Shown here: one piece after another, positions 16,252 to 23,935 of the stretch
How the letters are laid out: every line of letters begins with the position of its first letter
Numbering within the stretch: position 1 is the first letter of the stretch
DNA from: an uncultured Eubacteriales bacterium
Lineage (GTDB): Bacteria; Bacillota; Clostridia; Christensenellales; Aristaeellaceae
Length of the DNA stretch: 33,639 nucleotides
Assembly (NCBI GenBank): GCA_902767315.1
Contig: CACXHB010000106.1
Location: forward strand, 1-33,639
Reading direction: 5' to 3'
Notes under the pieces: generated by a model
The model's input: only the letters and a program-made list of their open reading frames with translations
Told to the model about the DNA's origin: nothing
Databases searched by the model: none
Position numbers and translations under genes: made by a program

Positions 16252-16481
16252 TGCTTCGCGGTACCACCCGATTTGCCCCCGTTTTCACCCGGGAGCCCCT
16301 CTGCGCGCCTTTACGCGCCTGCGCGTTCACGGGCGCACCCGGCCGGCTCTACTCGCTTTCCGCTTTCCACCGGCAGCTCCGGGGCGATGCTCTTTTCCGC
16401 GCCGTCCGCCGGGCTTTCACCATACCCCGGCTCGCTTGGGACGCTTTCGGACAGACCTTCCCCATCACGGCTTTTGTCTAT
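16224..16481 (-). promoter_or_regulatory. tRNA-Ile T-box leader of ileS
   Basis: The T-box sequence CGGGTGGTACCGCG (16257-16270, minus strand) carries UGGU, complementary to the ACCA end of tRNA-Ile. Upstream, Stem I shows the distal-loop pattern GAGCCGGGG-AUGGUG-AAAGCCCGG (with local variation). The specifier, in GAGCAUCGCC, is AUC (isoleucine, 16386-16388). The AGUAG element and linker hairpins follow. Uncharged tRNA-Ile should favour read-through into ileS. Confidence 0.92.
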
Positions 16482-16487
16482 ATTCCC

Positions 16488-16515
16488 ATTATAATCCCCC
16501 AAACTTCCCTGTAAA
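16488..16515 (-). promoter_or_regulatory. Sigma-A promoter for the ileS T-box
   Basis: TTTACA (16510-16515), 16 nt, TATAAT (16488-16493) on the minus strand, directly after the methyltransferase gene. Confidence 0.75.
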
Positions 16516-16526
16516 GCGGCCCCGTG

Positions 16527-17285
16527 TTAAATCTGCTTTTCCCCGGCCCGGCATTCGTACAGCAGCATTTCTCCCTCCGCCGCTTCCGCGGGGCTTTTGT
16601 CGTATCCCCCGTATGCCTTGATCTGCGTAAATCCTGCCTGTTCCAGCAGCGCGTCCATTTCGCCCATCCGATACAGGTGGGTCTGAAAGTCCATCTCCTC
16701 CCGCCGCAGTTCTTCTCCCGCCCGGGACAGCACGTATCTTCCCGGGGAATACTGGGTCTGCGTCTGCGCGTCGTATCGGTTCTTCGACCAGAGGGCGATC
16801 TCCAGCCCCTCGGGGGTGCTGACGGTCAGGTTCTTTCGATATTCCCCGTCGTCCGGGCAAACGCAGGCCACCGTGTCCACCGCAAACACCAGCCGGCCCT
16901 CCGGGTTCATCAGTTCCCGCAGCTTTCGCAATACCCCGGCCAGCTGTTCCCCGTCCGTGAAAAGGCAGATGGAGCCCGAGGGAATGAAGATATAATCAAA
17001 CTGCACGCCGGGCCGGTAGTCCTCCAGCGTGCACCGGTCCGCCTTCGCCCCCGGGGCCTTTGCCCGCAGCTTTTCCAGCATCTCCTCCGAAGCGTCCATG
17101 CCCCATATGTCATATCCCTTTTCCATAAAAGGCGCCAGAAACCGGCCGCTGCCGCACATGGGCTCCAGCATCCGCTGCCCCTTCCGGGCGTAGGAAAGAT
17201 AAAATTCCATCTCATCTTCCGGGGCCTGGGGGTGCAGTATTTCGTACATCTCCGTGCACAGACTGCCGTAATCGTTCCGCTTCAT
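16527..17285 (-). CDS. Class I SAM-dependent methyltransferase
   Basis: This 252-residue protein has a Rossmann methyltransferase fold. Motif I, MLEPMCGSGRFLAPF (~residues 39-53), binds S-adenosylmethionine; the following acidic strand end is GMDASEEML. FDYIFIPSGSICLF corresponds to motif II. The N-terminal part (YGSLCTEMYEILHP) and the C-terminal sheet resemble small-molecule methyltransferases of the Methyltransf_25/11 type. The target is unknown. ATG 17285 has GGGAG about 8 nt upstream, better placed than the in-frame ATG at 17309. A weak promoter-like pair (TTTACT-N17-TATGCT, 17312-17340) precedes it. It appears to stand alone. Confidence 0.88.
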   Translation of the reverse strand: MKRNDYGSLCTEMYEILHPQAPEDEMEFYLSYARKGQRMLEPMCGSGRFLAPFMEKGYDIWGMDASEEMLEKLRAKAPGAKADRCTLEDYRPGVQFDYIFIPSGSICLFTDGEQLAGVLRKLRELMNPEGRLVFAVDTVACVCPDDGEYRKNLTVSTPEGLEIALWSKNRYDAQTQTQYSPGRYVLSRAGEELRREEMDFQTHLYRMGEMDALLEQAGFTQIKAYGGYDKSPAEAAEGEMLLYECRAGEKQI

Positions 17286-17352
17286 TCCATCGCTCCCTTT
17301 CCATCTCAAAAAGCATATCCTCTTTCTCTCTCATAGTAAAACCTGTACCCCC

Positions 17353-17402
17353 GCCTTCCCCTCTGGGGAAGGTGCCGCCCTCAGGCGGCGGATGAGGTCG
17401 TT
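17353..17402. repeat. Dispersed double-hairpin repeat, copy 2
   Basis: Same element as at 8766 and 23030: CCTTCCCCTCTGGGGAAGG, then GCCGCC-ctca-GGCGGC and GGATGAGGTCGTT. It lies between the SH3-protein terminator and the methyltransferase gene. Confidence 0.88.
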
Positions 17403-17418
17403 CCCCTCGCTCATACGC

Positions 17419-17450
17419 AAAAACCCGACGCAACTCTCCGTCGCGCCGGG
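17419..17450 (-). terminator. Terminator of the SH3-repeat protein gene
   Basis: On the minus strand CCCGGCGCGACG and CGTCGGG fold into a stem with a small bulge, followed by TTTTTG, 12 nt after the stop codon. Confidence 0.75.
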
Positions 17451-17461
17451 CACGTTTTCTT

Positions 17462-18787
17462 TTATTTCAGCGTCGCAGAAGCCGCTTTCTTGATGGCCGC
17501 CTGATGCAGCGGACAGAGGGAATTGCTGCCATGCGTGCGGCTGTTGGTGAAGTGCAGGCAGTGATGCCCGCCGAAGCCGGTCTCCTCGTGCTTGTTGTCG
17601 CCGTGGGGCATGCAGTTGATGGAACCCGCGTAATTCACGCCGTTGACGGTGACGAACACCGCGCGCCGGTCCCAGCTCCAGCTGCCGCAGGCGGCCTTCA
17701 TGGCGGCGGTGTCGGCCTTGGTGGCGGGCACGGTGTCGCAGTGGTTGCTGCCGCCCACCCGCTTCTCGGTCCAGGCAATGCCCGTGGCCACGTCGGTAAC
17801 GGTGTAGGTGTCGCCCACCTTGATCAGGCTCTGAATGCCGCCGTCCCACCAGTCGATCTCCTTTGCCGTGCCCCGGGCAGGGGTGGCGGAGGAGCCGTTG
17901 GAGGGGGTCACCGGAGAAGTGCCCAGATCCCGGCGCAGCATGTACGCGCTGCCGGAACCGCTTTTCACCCGGGCCCAATCGTCGCTCAGGCCGGTAACGG
18001 TCACTTCCGTGTTCTGCTTCACCGTAGCCACCACGCTGGAGGAGGTGGACCACTGCTCATAGGCCTTGGCGGAAGAAGCGGTCACATAGGCGGTCATGCC
18101 CGCGTCCTTAAAAGCCACCGTCTTTTCCGTGGAAAGATCCGCCCGGCGCATATATCCCGTGGCGCCGTTTTTCGTCACCCGGCACCAGCCGCTCTTGTAC
18201 GCGGTCACGGTAACCACGTCGTTCAGCGAAAGGCTGCACAATACCTTGGAGGAAGTGCTGTTGGATTTGTAGGCCCTGGCCCCGTCCACGCACACATACG
18301 CGTCCACGCTCTGGGCGGGCGCTTCCTTTTCCGGCCCCTGGGTGGTCAATTGGGAAATCTTCACCAGTCCCTTGGAGCCGCCGGCCTTTACATAGGCCCA
18401 GTCTCCCGCCGTGGCGTACAGATTCACCGCCGTACCCTTGTCCAGGGTCTGAAACGCGGAGGATTCGTTCAGGTTCCGATACATTTTCGCTTCCCCGGCG
18501 GTGTATACCGTCTGCCCGGAATAGCTCTTCTGTACCGCCAGCGCGTCCGCCTTCACATAGGCGCTTTTGCCCCCGGCGGTGATCTTCGCCCACCCGTAAC
18601 CGTAATCCGAAAGGGTGGCGCTCATGCCCGCTTCCAGGGTGCCGTAGGCCTGAGAGGAGGTGTCCGGCTTGGCATATGCGGTGGTATCTTCCATAACGAA
18701 TACCGTGGTGGCCTGGGCCGCGCAGCTGATCATCATCAGCACCGCCGCCAGCATCGCCAGCATTCGTCTTCTCATCTGCTTGTTCAT
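17462..18787 (-). CDS. Secreted protein with about four SH3 repeats and a conserved C-terminal domain
   Basis: The 441 residues start with a signal sequence (~1-26; RRRMLAMLAAVLMMISCAAQA). The cysteine lies in MMISC, a poor lipobox, so cleavage after AQA by signal peptidase I is at least as likely. Four bacterial SH3 modules follow (to ~residue 290), recognisable by repeated A-Y-x-K/S-x-x-T/S-S-S-x-x-x-x-x-L starts and W-x-x-V/I centres. They probably bind cell wall. A Ser/Thr/Pro linker leads to a ~130-residue C-terminal domain starting EIDWWDGG, with conserved-looking GSNHCDT, INCMPHGDN and CLHFTNSRTHGSN, rich in His and Cys. I have no name for that domain; metal binding or hydrolysis is possible. 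GGAGGG precedes ATG 18787. Confidence 0.85.
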   Translation of the reverse strand: MNKQMRRRMLAMLAAVLMMISCAAQATTVFVMEDTTAYAKPDTSSQAYGTLEAGMSATLSDYGYGWAKITAGGKSAYVKADALAVQKSYSGQTVYTAGEAKMYRNLNESSAFQTLDKGTAVNLYATAGDWAYVKAGGSKGLVKISQLTTQGPEKEAPAQSVDAYVCVDGARAYKSNSTSSKVLCSLSLNDVVTVTAYKSGWCRVTKNGATGYMRRADLSTEKTVAFKDAGMTAYVTASSAKAYEQWSTSSSVVATVKQNTEVTVTGLSDDWARVKSGSGSAYMLRRDLGTSPVTPSNGSSATPARGTAKEIDWWDGGIQSLIKVGDTYTVTDVATGIAWTEKRVGGSNHCDTVPATKADTAAMKAACGSWSWDRRAVFVTVNGVNYAGSINCMPHGDNKHEETGFGGHHCLHFTNSRTHGSNSLCPLHQAAIKKAASATLK

Positions 18788-18827
18788 GCTTCCCTCCATC
18801 GGGTCCGATTTCGTTTCAATTGCTTCC

Positions 18828-18856
18828 ATTATATTACAAGATTGTGACGTGCGCAA
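18828..18856 (-). promoter_or_regulatory. Sigma-A promoter for the SH3-repeat protein
   Basis: TTGCGC (18851-18856), 17 nt, TATAAT (18828-18833) on the minus strand. The -35 box is the same variant as at the dnaA and membrane-protein promoters. The AT-rich stretch from 18857 to 18950 holds no gene. Confidence 0.8.
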
Positions 18857-18973
18857 GCATTTTCGTCAATATTTGACATTGTGCTGCCTATATTGCAGAA
18901 TATCTCCCCATTTTTTGTGCATATTATACAATTTTTTCACCCACCCCGTCCGTCGCCCCAGCCCTCTCCCCAC

Positions 18974-19006
18974 GAAAAAAGCGGAGGAGCCTCAGCTCCC
19001 CCGCCG
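18974..19006 (-). terminator. Terminator of the Ig-repeat protein gene
   Basis: On the minus strand GCGGCGGGGGAGC-TGAG-GCTCCTCCGC is followed by TTTTTTCG, 10 nt after the stop codon. Confidence 0.87.
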
Positions 19007-19016
19007 CAGGTCTGTT

Positions 19017-22000
19017 CTATTTTCCAAAGATGTTCAGATTCCGCGCCTTGGGCGAAACATAATAGGAAGGATCCTGCCGCTTGTCCGTGGGCCCCCAGTA
19101 GCTGGAGGAACCGTATTTCTTCAGATAAGCCTGGCATTCCTCGCTGGTAATGGCCGCCGTCGCCGCCGCCAGCTCCTCGATGGAAACCTTGCCGTCCCCG
19201 TTCAGGTCGGCCCGCAGGTCGGTCTCCGCGCCGCTGCGGAAATCCCAGCCCAGGCTCTCGCAAATGCCCAGTGTGAAGAAGTCGTAGGCCTTCTTCTCGG
19301 CGGTGTTGGAATAACTGGCCCGCTTGGTGCCGTCGGAGGCGCACACCACGGAATAGCTGCCGCCTTCCCCCGCCGCCTCGTCCGCCTGACGCATCATGCC
19401 CGTCAGGTTGTTGGGGTTCTGGTCGCTGCCGCCGCTGTAACAGGACAGCACCATCAGCACCACGTTGCCCTTGATCTTCTGAATGGAGGGCATCACCTGA
19501 GAGGCGAACACATACGTGCCCTTGCTGCCGGATCCCTTCAGATACCAGCAGAATTCCCCGTTCTTGATCACGCCGTGGGTCATTACGTAAATCACGGAAA
19601 CGTCGCCTTCCTTTGCGTCGGCAAAGGTGCTTTCAATGGCGGAAATCATCTGGCTGGCGCTGGTGAGGTTCTGCTTGTACGTCACCTCGTACCCCTCGCC
19701 CTCCAGATCGCTGCGGCTGACCGCGTTCACAAATCCCTGGGCGCTGTTTTTCGCAAAGGGCAGATAGCCCTTTTCCCTGGAGGATTGATACTGGGAAATC
19801 AGCAGCGCCCGATACCGGGGCTGGCTTTCGTCCCGGGGCACGTTCACCACAAAGGAGAAGGCGTACCTGCCCGCCACCATGGCGGTAATGGTGGCCTGTC
19901 CCGATCTCCGGGCGGTAATCAGCCCGTTTTCCACGCTGACGATCCGGGCGTTGGAGGAAGTCCATTCCAGATACATCTGCGGCGCCACGCTGCATTCCGC
20001 CTGGGCCTGCTGGCCGTATTCCAGGGTCATGGTCTGTCCCTGGGCGATCTCGCTCCCCTGCCAGAACACCCGCATGCTCTCCAGCGCCACGTCGCCGATG
20101 TTGATGGAAATCGTGGCCTTCTTCCGGGAACCGTCCTTTGCCGTGGCGGTGACCCGAATGGTGCCGGCCTTTTTGCAATAAATCAGGCCCGTGTTCGCGT
20201 CAATGGAGGCCAGCTTCCGGCTGCGGGAATCCAGCGTCCATTTTACCGACGCGTCCGTGGCGTTTTCCGGCTGCGCCGCCGCCGTCAGGGTGTATACGCC
20301 CCCCACCTGGAAATCCCCGTAAGGATTGACGATGCTCAGGGAAGTCACTCCCCGCTTTTTCACCGTCACCCGGCAGGTAGCCCTCTTTCCGTTGGCGGTG
20401 CGGGCGGTAATGGTGGCCCGGCCGGGGGCGACGGCATAAACCATGCCCTCGTCGCTTACAAAGGCCACGGCGGGGTTGCTGGTGGTCCAGGTCACGGTCT
20501 TGTAGATTTCCTGGCGCACGTTGGCCGGGGAAATGGTGTAAGTCAATTGATAGCAGTCGTCGGGGTACATGCTGCCGCTGCGCTTGTTCAGCTTCACGGA
20601 TTTGGGCAGCTGCGCCTTCACCCGCACGGTGCATTTTTTGAAAACGCCCGCGGAATTCATGCAGTAAATGCTGCATGTGCCGGGCTCCAGGGCGGTCACG
20701 TAGCCGTTCGCGTCCACGGTGGCCACCTGGGGATTGGTGCTGGCCCAGATCAGCCCCTTGTTTGCCGCGGAGGAGTTCACGCTGCCCCGCAGCTTCCGGC
20801 CCGTGCCTTCGTATAACGTCAGGGAAGACGGGCTGATGCGCAGGCTGGTGGCCCCCTTGCGCTTGGCCACCACCGTGATGGAAATCGTCTCCCGGGCCAT
20901 GCCGTCGGCGCTTTCAATGGTCACCGTGGCGACGCCGGGGTTCACGCCCACGATCTTGCCCCCCTGAATCACCGCCACCGCGGGATCCGAGGAGAACAGG
21001 GCGTATCCGGTGTACGTGGCGTTTTCCGGCAGCATCCGTACCACCGGGGTCACGCTCTGGCCCTGGGCCAGGGTAAAGGCGCGTACCTCCGGGAACACGC
21101 TCAGGTAAAATTCCATTCCCGTCACCGGGCGAATGATCTCCAGATACACCTGACACTGGGCGCCGGAAGCCGCCGTGGCCGTGAGCATCACGCCGCCGGG
21201 GGCCTTCAGGTTCACCAGTCCGTTTGCGTCCACTTCCGCAAGGTTTGCGTCGGATACGGACCAGGTTACCGGATCGTCCGCCTCCGCGGGGGTGCGCCGC
21301 AGGGTCATCTGGGCCGTCTCGCCCACCTTGTAATACCCCGTGGTGGGGGTCTCCACTTCCAGCTTCTCCGTGGGCTCCATCACTCGCACCGGCATCTCCA
21401 GCACGTTTCCGGATTCCATCTTCAGCCGCAGCTGCGCCGTGCCCCGGCCTGCGCCGTGTATCACGCCGTTTTCGTCCAGGGTGAAAATCGTCTCGTCGCC
21501 GCTTTCCAGGGCGACCACCTTATCCTGATGGTTCATGGGCGCAAGGCCGTATTTGCCGTAAGTCTCCAGGGTCTGTCCCCGCAGAAGAGCCATCTCGCCC
21601 ACCGGCGCGGCGGAAGTGACTGCCTGCAGCAGCACCACCTTCACCCGCACGCTGCGGCTTTTGTACGTCACGTCTACATAACTCTCGATTGCGCCGCTTT
21701 CGCTGGCCAAAATCCCCTCTTCCGAAACCACGGGGGTCAGATTCCCCGCCTCGTCCAGGGTAAACCAGCTCTCGCTGCCCTCCTGGGGAACCAGCCGCAC
21801 CAGCGCCGCGTCCCCTTCCGCGCCCTCGACAAACTGCCACTGCACCCTGCCCGTCTGGTTGGAATACAGCGTCACGTCCTGGGCTGTGATTTCCGCGGGA
21901 TCGGCGCTGACGGTGATTTCACACTGGGCGCTCAGTCCCCGCCACCGGGCGGTAATAACAGCGCTGCCCGGCTTCAGGCAGACGGCCTGTCCCGCCTCTA

Positions 22001-22727
22001 TCCGCACGCATTCGTCGGATGCGGTCCATTCCACTTCCTGCAAATCGATTTCCGTCTCCGGCTGGCACTGCAGGGTCAGCTTCACCGTCTCCCCCTCCAT
22101 GGGGTCGGTCTTTTCCGCCCACAGCTTCAGTTCCCGGTCCTCGGTAATGGTCACCGTCGCCTGGGCGTAAATCTTCTCCTCCGAAGCCAGCGCGGCCCGA
22201 ACGGTGTACTTTCCCGCGCCTTTCACCCGCAGAAACATGGCGGCGTTTTCCGCCTCCGTCCCTTCGGGAATCTCCCGGCCGGTGTCCGCGTCGCCCCGGT
22301 AAATCTCCGCGCCGTCGCCTTCCGTCACCGTCCATACCAGCTTCTCCCCCTGGGTCGCCTGGGGCTTCAGCTCCTTTTCCAGGTTCAGGGGCGTCTGAGA
22401 CATGCCCGCGGAAATTTCCGTCCTCTCGAAGGTCACATGGAACGTCTCAGGAAGATACGTCTCCGACCCGGTGGGCTCCGCTTCGGGGGCCGCGGCGGTG
22501 GTAGGCGCTTCCGTCATGGGTGCTTCCGTCATGGGCGCATCGGTTGCGGGCGCGTCGGTCACAGGCGCGTCCGTGGTCGTCTTCTCCGTCTCCGCCGGGG
22601 GCTGGGTCGTCTCTTCCACCCGGATTCCCGGCGTTTCTTCTATTATTGCATCCGCAGAAACAGGGAGGCCGCTCAGTGTCAGTAAAAGACACAGACAGGC
22701 GCTGAGTCCTCTTTTGAATCGATTCAT
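19017..22727 (-). CDS. Secreted Ig-like (Big_2) repeat protein with C-terminal caspase-like protease domain
   Basis: The 1236-residue protein has a signal peptide (~1-25), a Thr/Ala/Pro-rich linker with TDAPx repeats, and then a long series of bacterial Ig-like domains of the Big_2 type. These are recognised by repeated VxWxSSxPxVAxVxxxGxVxAxxPGxAxIT-like patterns, for example WASTNPQVATVDANGYVTAL and WTTSNPAVAFVSDEGMVYAV. The C-terminal ~260 residues look like a clan CD cysteine peptidase: a strand ending VIYVMTHG (His 1051) and one ending VVLMVLSCYSGG (Cys 1096), the expected His-Cys dyad. Inside this part lies one EF-hand/dockerin-like loop, DLNGDGKVSIEEL. No LPXTG anchor is seen. Substrate unknown. 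ATG 22727 has GGAGG about 11 nt upstream, slightly far; a perfect promoter precedes it. Confidence 0.88.
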   Translation of the reverse strand: MNRFKRGLSACLCLLLTLSGLPVSADAIIEETPGIRVEETTQPPAETEKTTTDAPVTDAPATDAPMTEAPMTEAPTTAAAPEAEPTGSETYLPETFHVTFERTEISAGMSQTPLNLEKELKPQATQGEKLVWTVTEGDGAEIYRGDADTGREIPEGTEAENAAMFLRVKGAGKYTVRAALASEEKIYAQATVTITEDRELKLWAEKTDPMEGETVKLTLQCQPETEIDLQEVEWTASDECVRIEAGQAVCLKPGSAVITARWRGLSAQCEITVSADPAEITAQDVTLYSNQTGRVQWQFVEGAEGDAALVRLVPQEGSESWFTLDEAGNLTPVVSEEGILASESGAIESYVDVTYKSRSVRVKVVLLQAVTSAAPVGEMALLRGQTLETYGKYGLAPMNHQDKVVALESGDETIFTLDENGVIHGAGRGTAQLRLKMESGNVLEMPVRVMEPTEKLEVETPTTGYYKVGETAQMTLRRTPAEADDPVTWSVSDANLAEVDANGLVNLKAPGGVMLTATAASGAQCQVYLEIIRPVTGMEFYLSVFPEVRAFTLAQGQSVTPVVRMLPENATYTGYALFSSDPAVAVIQGGKIVGVNPGVATVTIESADGMARETISITVVAKRKGATSLRISPSSLTLYEGTGRKLRGSVNSSAANKGLIWASTNPQVATVDANGYVTALEPGTCSIYCMNSAGVFKKCTVRVKAQLPKSVKLNKRSGSMYPDDCYQLTYTISPANVRQEIYKTVTWTTSNPAVAFVSDEGMVYAVAPGRATITARTANGKRATCRVTVKKRGVTSLSIVNPYGDFQVGGVYTLTAAAQPENATDASVKWTLDSRSRKLASIDANTGLIYCKKAGTIRVTATAKDGSRKKATISINIGDVALESMRVFWQGSEIAQGQTMTLEYGQQAQAECSVAPQMYLEWTSSNARIVSVENGLITARRSGQATITAMVAGRYAFSFVVNVPRDESQPRYRALLISQYQSSREKGYLPFAKNSAQGFVNAVSRSDLEGEGYEVTYKQNLTSASQMISAIESTFADAKEGDVSVIYVMTHGVIKNGEFCWYLKGSGSKGTYVFASQVMPSIQKIKGNVVLMVLSCYSGGSDQNPNNLTGMMRQADEAAGEGGSYSVVCASDGTKRASYSNTAEKKAYDFFTLGICESLGWDFRSGAETDLRADLNGDGKVSIEELAAATAAITSEECQAYLKKYGSSSYWGPTDKRQDPSYYVSPKARNLNIFGK
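22503..22578. repeat. 15-bp tandem repeats encoding TDAPx
   Basis: About five in-frame 15-bp units (ggcgcntcngtcatg-type on the plus strand) encode the repeated TDAPV/TDAPA/TDAPM/TEAPM linker of the Ig-repeat protein. Copy number could vary between strains. Confidence 0.75.
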
Positions 22728-22779
22728 GCCGCGTTTTTCCTCCTGATCAATTGTTTCCAATTTATTGCATACCGTTTCT

Positions 22780-22808
22780 ATTATATTGCATTTCCCTGCC
22801 TTTGTCAA
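22780..22808 (-). promoter_or_regulatory. Consensus sigma-A promoter for the Ig-repeat protein
   Basis: TTGACA (22803-22808), 17 nt, TATAAT (22780-22785) on the minus strand: a perfect match. Apart from the terminator and repeat listed next, bases 22810-23029 show no gene. Confidence 0.9.
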
Positions 22809-22956
22809 AGCCCTTTTTAATTTCATAAAAAAGTCATGTTTCGAATTTCATCGCCCAAAATCCATGGGATTCGCCCAGACTGCGGCCCGTTTTGCGCAAA
22901 CCATTCCGTTCCGAATTCACCCGCGTAACCCCCGCCAATCGTCTCCCAAAATTCCC

Positions 22957-22994
22957 AAAAATCCGGAGCGGGGAATTTCGCTTTTCCCCGCTCC
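22957..22994 (-). terminator. Terminator after the BclA-like gene
   Basis: GGAGCGGGGAA (22965-22975) pairs with TTCCCCGCTCC (22984-22994). On the minus strand the stem is followed by GGATTTTTGGG. It also has TTTTCG on the plus side. Confidence 0.8.
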
Positions 22995-23029
22995 TTTTCG
23001 TTTCATCAAACGCGCCGTCCGTCCCTAAG

Positions 23030-23079
23030 CCTTCCCCTCTGGGGAAGGTGCCGCCCTCAGGCGGCGGATGAGGTCGTTC
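23030..23079. repeat. Dispersed double-hairpin repeat, copy 3
   Basis: Almost base-for-base the same as copy 2 at 17353, including the trailing GGATGAGGTCGTT. It begins 7 nt beyond the BclA-like stop codon, before that gene's terminator. Confidence 0.88.
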
Positions 23080-23086
23080 TTCTCCG

Positions 23087-23683
23087 TCAGCCGATTCGCA
23101 CGATTGTCAGCGTGGCCAGGGGCGCGCTTCCCGCGGTCACGGCGGCGGCGGTAATGGCCGCGGTGGTGGTCAGGGAAAGGGTGTCCCCGCATTCCGCCTC
23201 GAACAGCGCCATGCCCACCGTCTCGGTGTTGGCGGCGGTGGTGGTGGCGGTCTCCACGTTCTGCTGGGAGGCGTACAGGGCCTGCCCGTTGAGACTCAGG
23301 GCCATGGTGGTGGTCAGGGCCGTGTCCGCCGGGGTAGTCAGGGTGTAGAAGGCCATGTACCGGCCAGGCACGTTGATGCGCACCCCGTTGGGCCGCAGCC
23401 GGAAGGCCTCCCGGTCCCCGGCCTCAAACTGCAGGGGCAGCCCGCCCCCCGCCGCCGCGTTCACCGGCTGCACCACGGCGTACTGCGCCGCCGCCGGGCC
23501 GCAGCCGCATCCGGTATTCGTCTGCCCGCCGTTTCCGCCGCATCCGCCGCATCCATTGCAGCCGTTGCAGCCGCATCCGCCCCAGGACGGATTGGTTCCC
23601 CCGGCGCAGGGAACCTGCCAGGCGCGATAAAGGGAATTCAGCGCCCCATACCGGCCGCAATCCCCGTAACAATTGTTTGCCAT
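23087..23683 (-). CDS. Cys/Gly-rich surface protein with BclA-like C-terminal domain
   Basis: This 198-residue protein has two parts. Residues ~1-65 are rich in Cys and Gly (GGCGCNGCNGCGGCGG), with no signal peptide. Residues ~70-198 resemble the C-terminal beta-jelly-roll of BclA-type exosporium proteins: GRYMAFYTLTTPADTALTTT, LSLNGQALYASQQ, ECGDTLSLTTTAA and a final LATLTIVRIG strand. In relatives such domains trimerise on spore or cell surfaces; the Cys-rich part could crosslink. The start at 23683 has AAAAGGAGG about 9 nt upstream. No sigma-A promoter is clear; a weak sigma-K-like pattern (AC, 17 nt, CATAGGATG) lies upstream, which would suit a spore-coat gene but is speculative. Confidence 0.8.
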   Translation of the reverse strand: MANNCYGDCGRYGALNSLYRAWQVPCAGGTNPSWGGCGCNGCNGCGGCGGNGGQTNTGCGCGPAAAQYAVVQPVNAAAGGGLPLQFEAGDREAFRLRPNGVRINVPGRYMAFYTLTTPADTALTTTMALSLNGQALYASQQNVETATTTAANTETVGMALFEAECGDTLSLTTTAAITAAAVTAGSAPLATLTIVRIG

Positions 23684-23696
23684 GGTCGATTTTCCT

Positions 23697-23869
23697 CCTT
23701 TTGGAATCTCTCCGCAGCATCCTATGCCGCCCCCGGAAAATCGGTGCCCTTTTGGCTGTCCACCGCCTTTTGCCCCTTCTTCAACAGCCTGTCAACAGGC
23801 AAAACGGGGCCTTTCCAAAATCTATCCACAATCCCCTGTGGATAATTCACTTTTGGAGGCCCCTTTTGG
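23697..23869. other. Upstream origin region with DnaA boxes and CCTTTTGG motifs
   Basis: Between the BclA-like gene and dnaA lie a perfect DnaA box (TGTGGATAA, 23837-23845, i.e. TTATCCACA on the minus strand) and a near-perfect one (CTATCCACA, 23822-23830). A hairpin, GCCTG-tcaa-CAGGC, is at 23787-23800. The 8-mer CCTTTTGG occurs exactly at 23697, 23748 and 23862, with near copies at 23766 and 23849. The boxes sit just upstream of the dnaA promoter, allowing autoregulation. Confidence 0.75.
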
Positions 23870-23870
23870 C

Positions 23871-23899
23871 TTGCGCCCGGAAAGTCCATCTGCTATAAT
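23871..23899 (+). promoter_or_regulatory. dnaA promoter
   Basis: TTGCGC (23871-23876), 17 nt, TATAAT (23894-23899), placed right after the two DnaA boxes. Confidence 0.82.
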
Positions 23900-23935
23900 A
23901 ATCATGGATATGTATCGATTACCGGAGGGATGAGC

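Noticed and set aside
22503..22578. Possible CRISPR-like or regulatory tandem repeat
   Set aside because: The 15-bp units have no spacers and encode an in-frame TDAPx linker.
21456..22685. 409-residue plus-strand frame opposite the Ig-repeat gene
   Set aside because: Shadow composition (His, Arg, Gly, Leu) and no start signals; the minus-strand product has recognisable Ig-like repeats.
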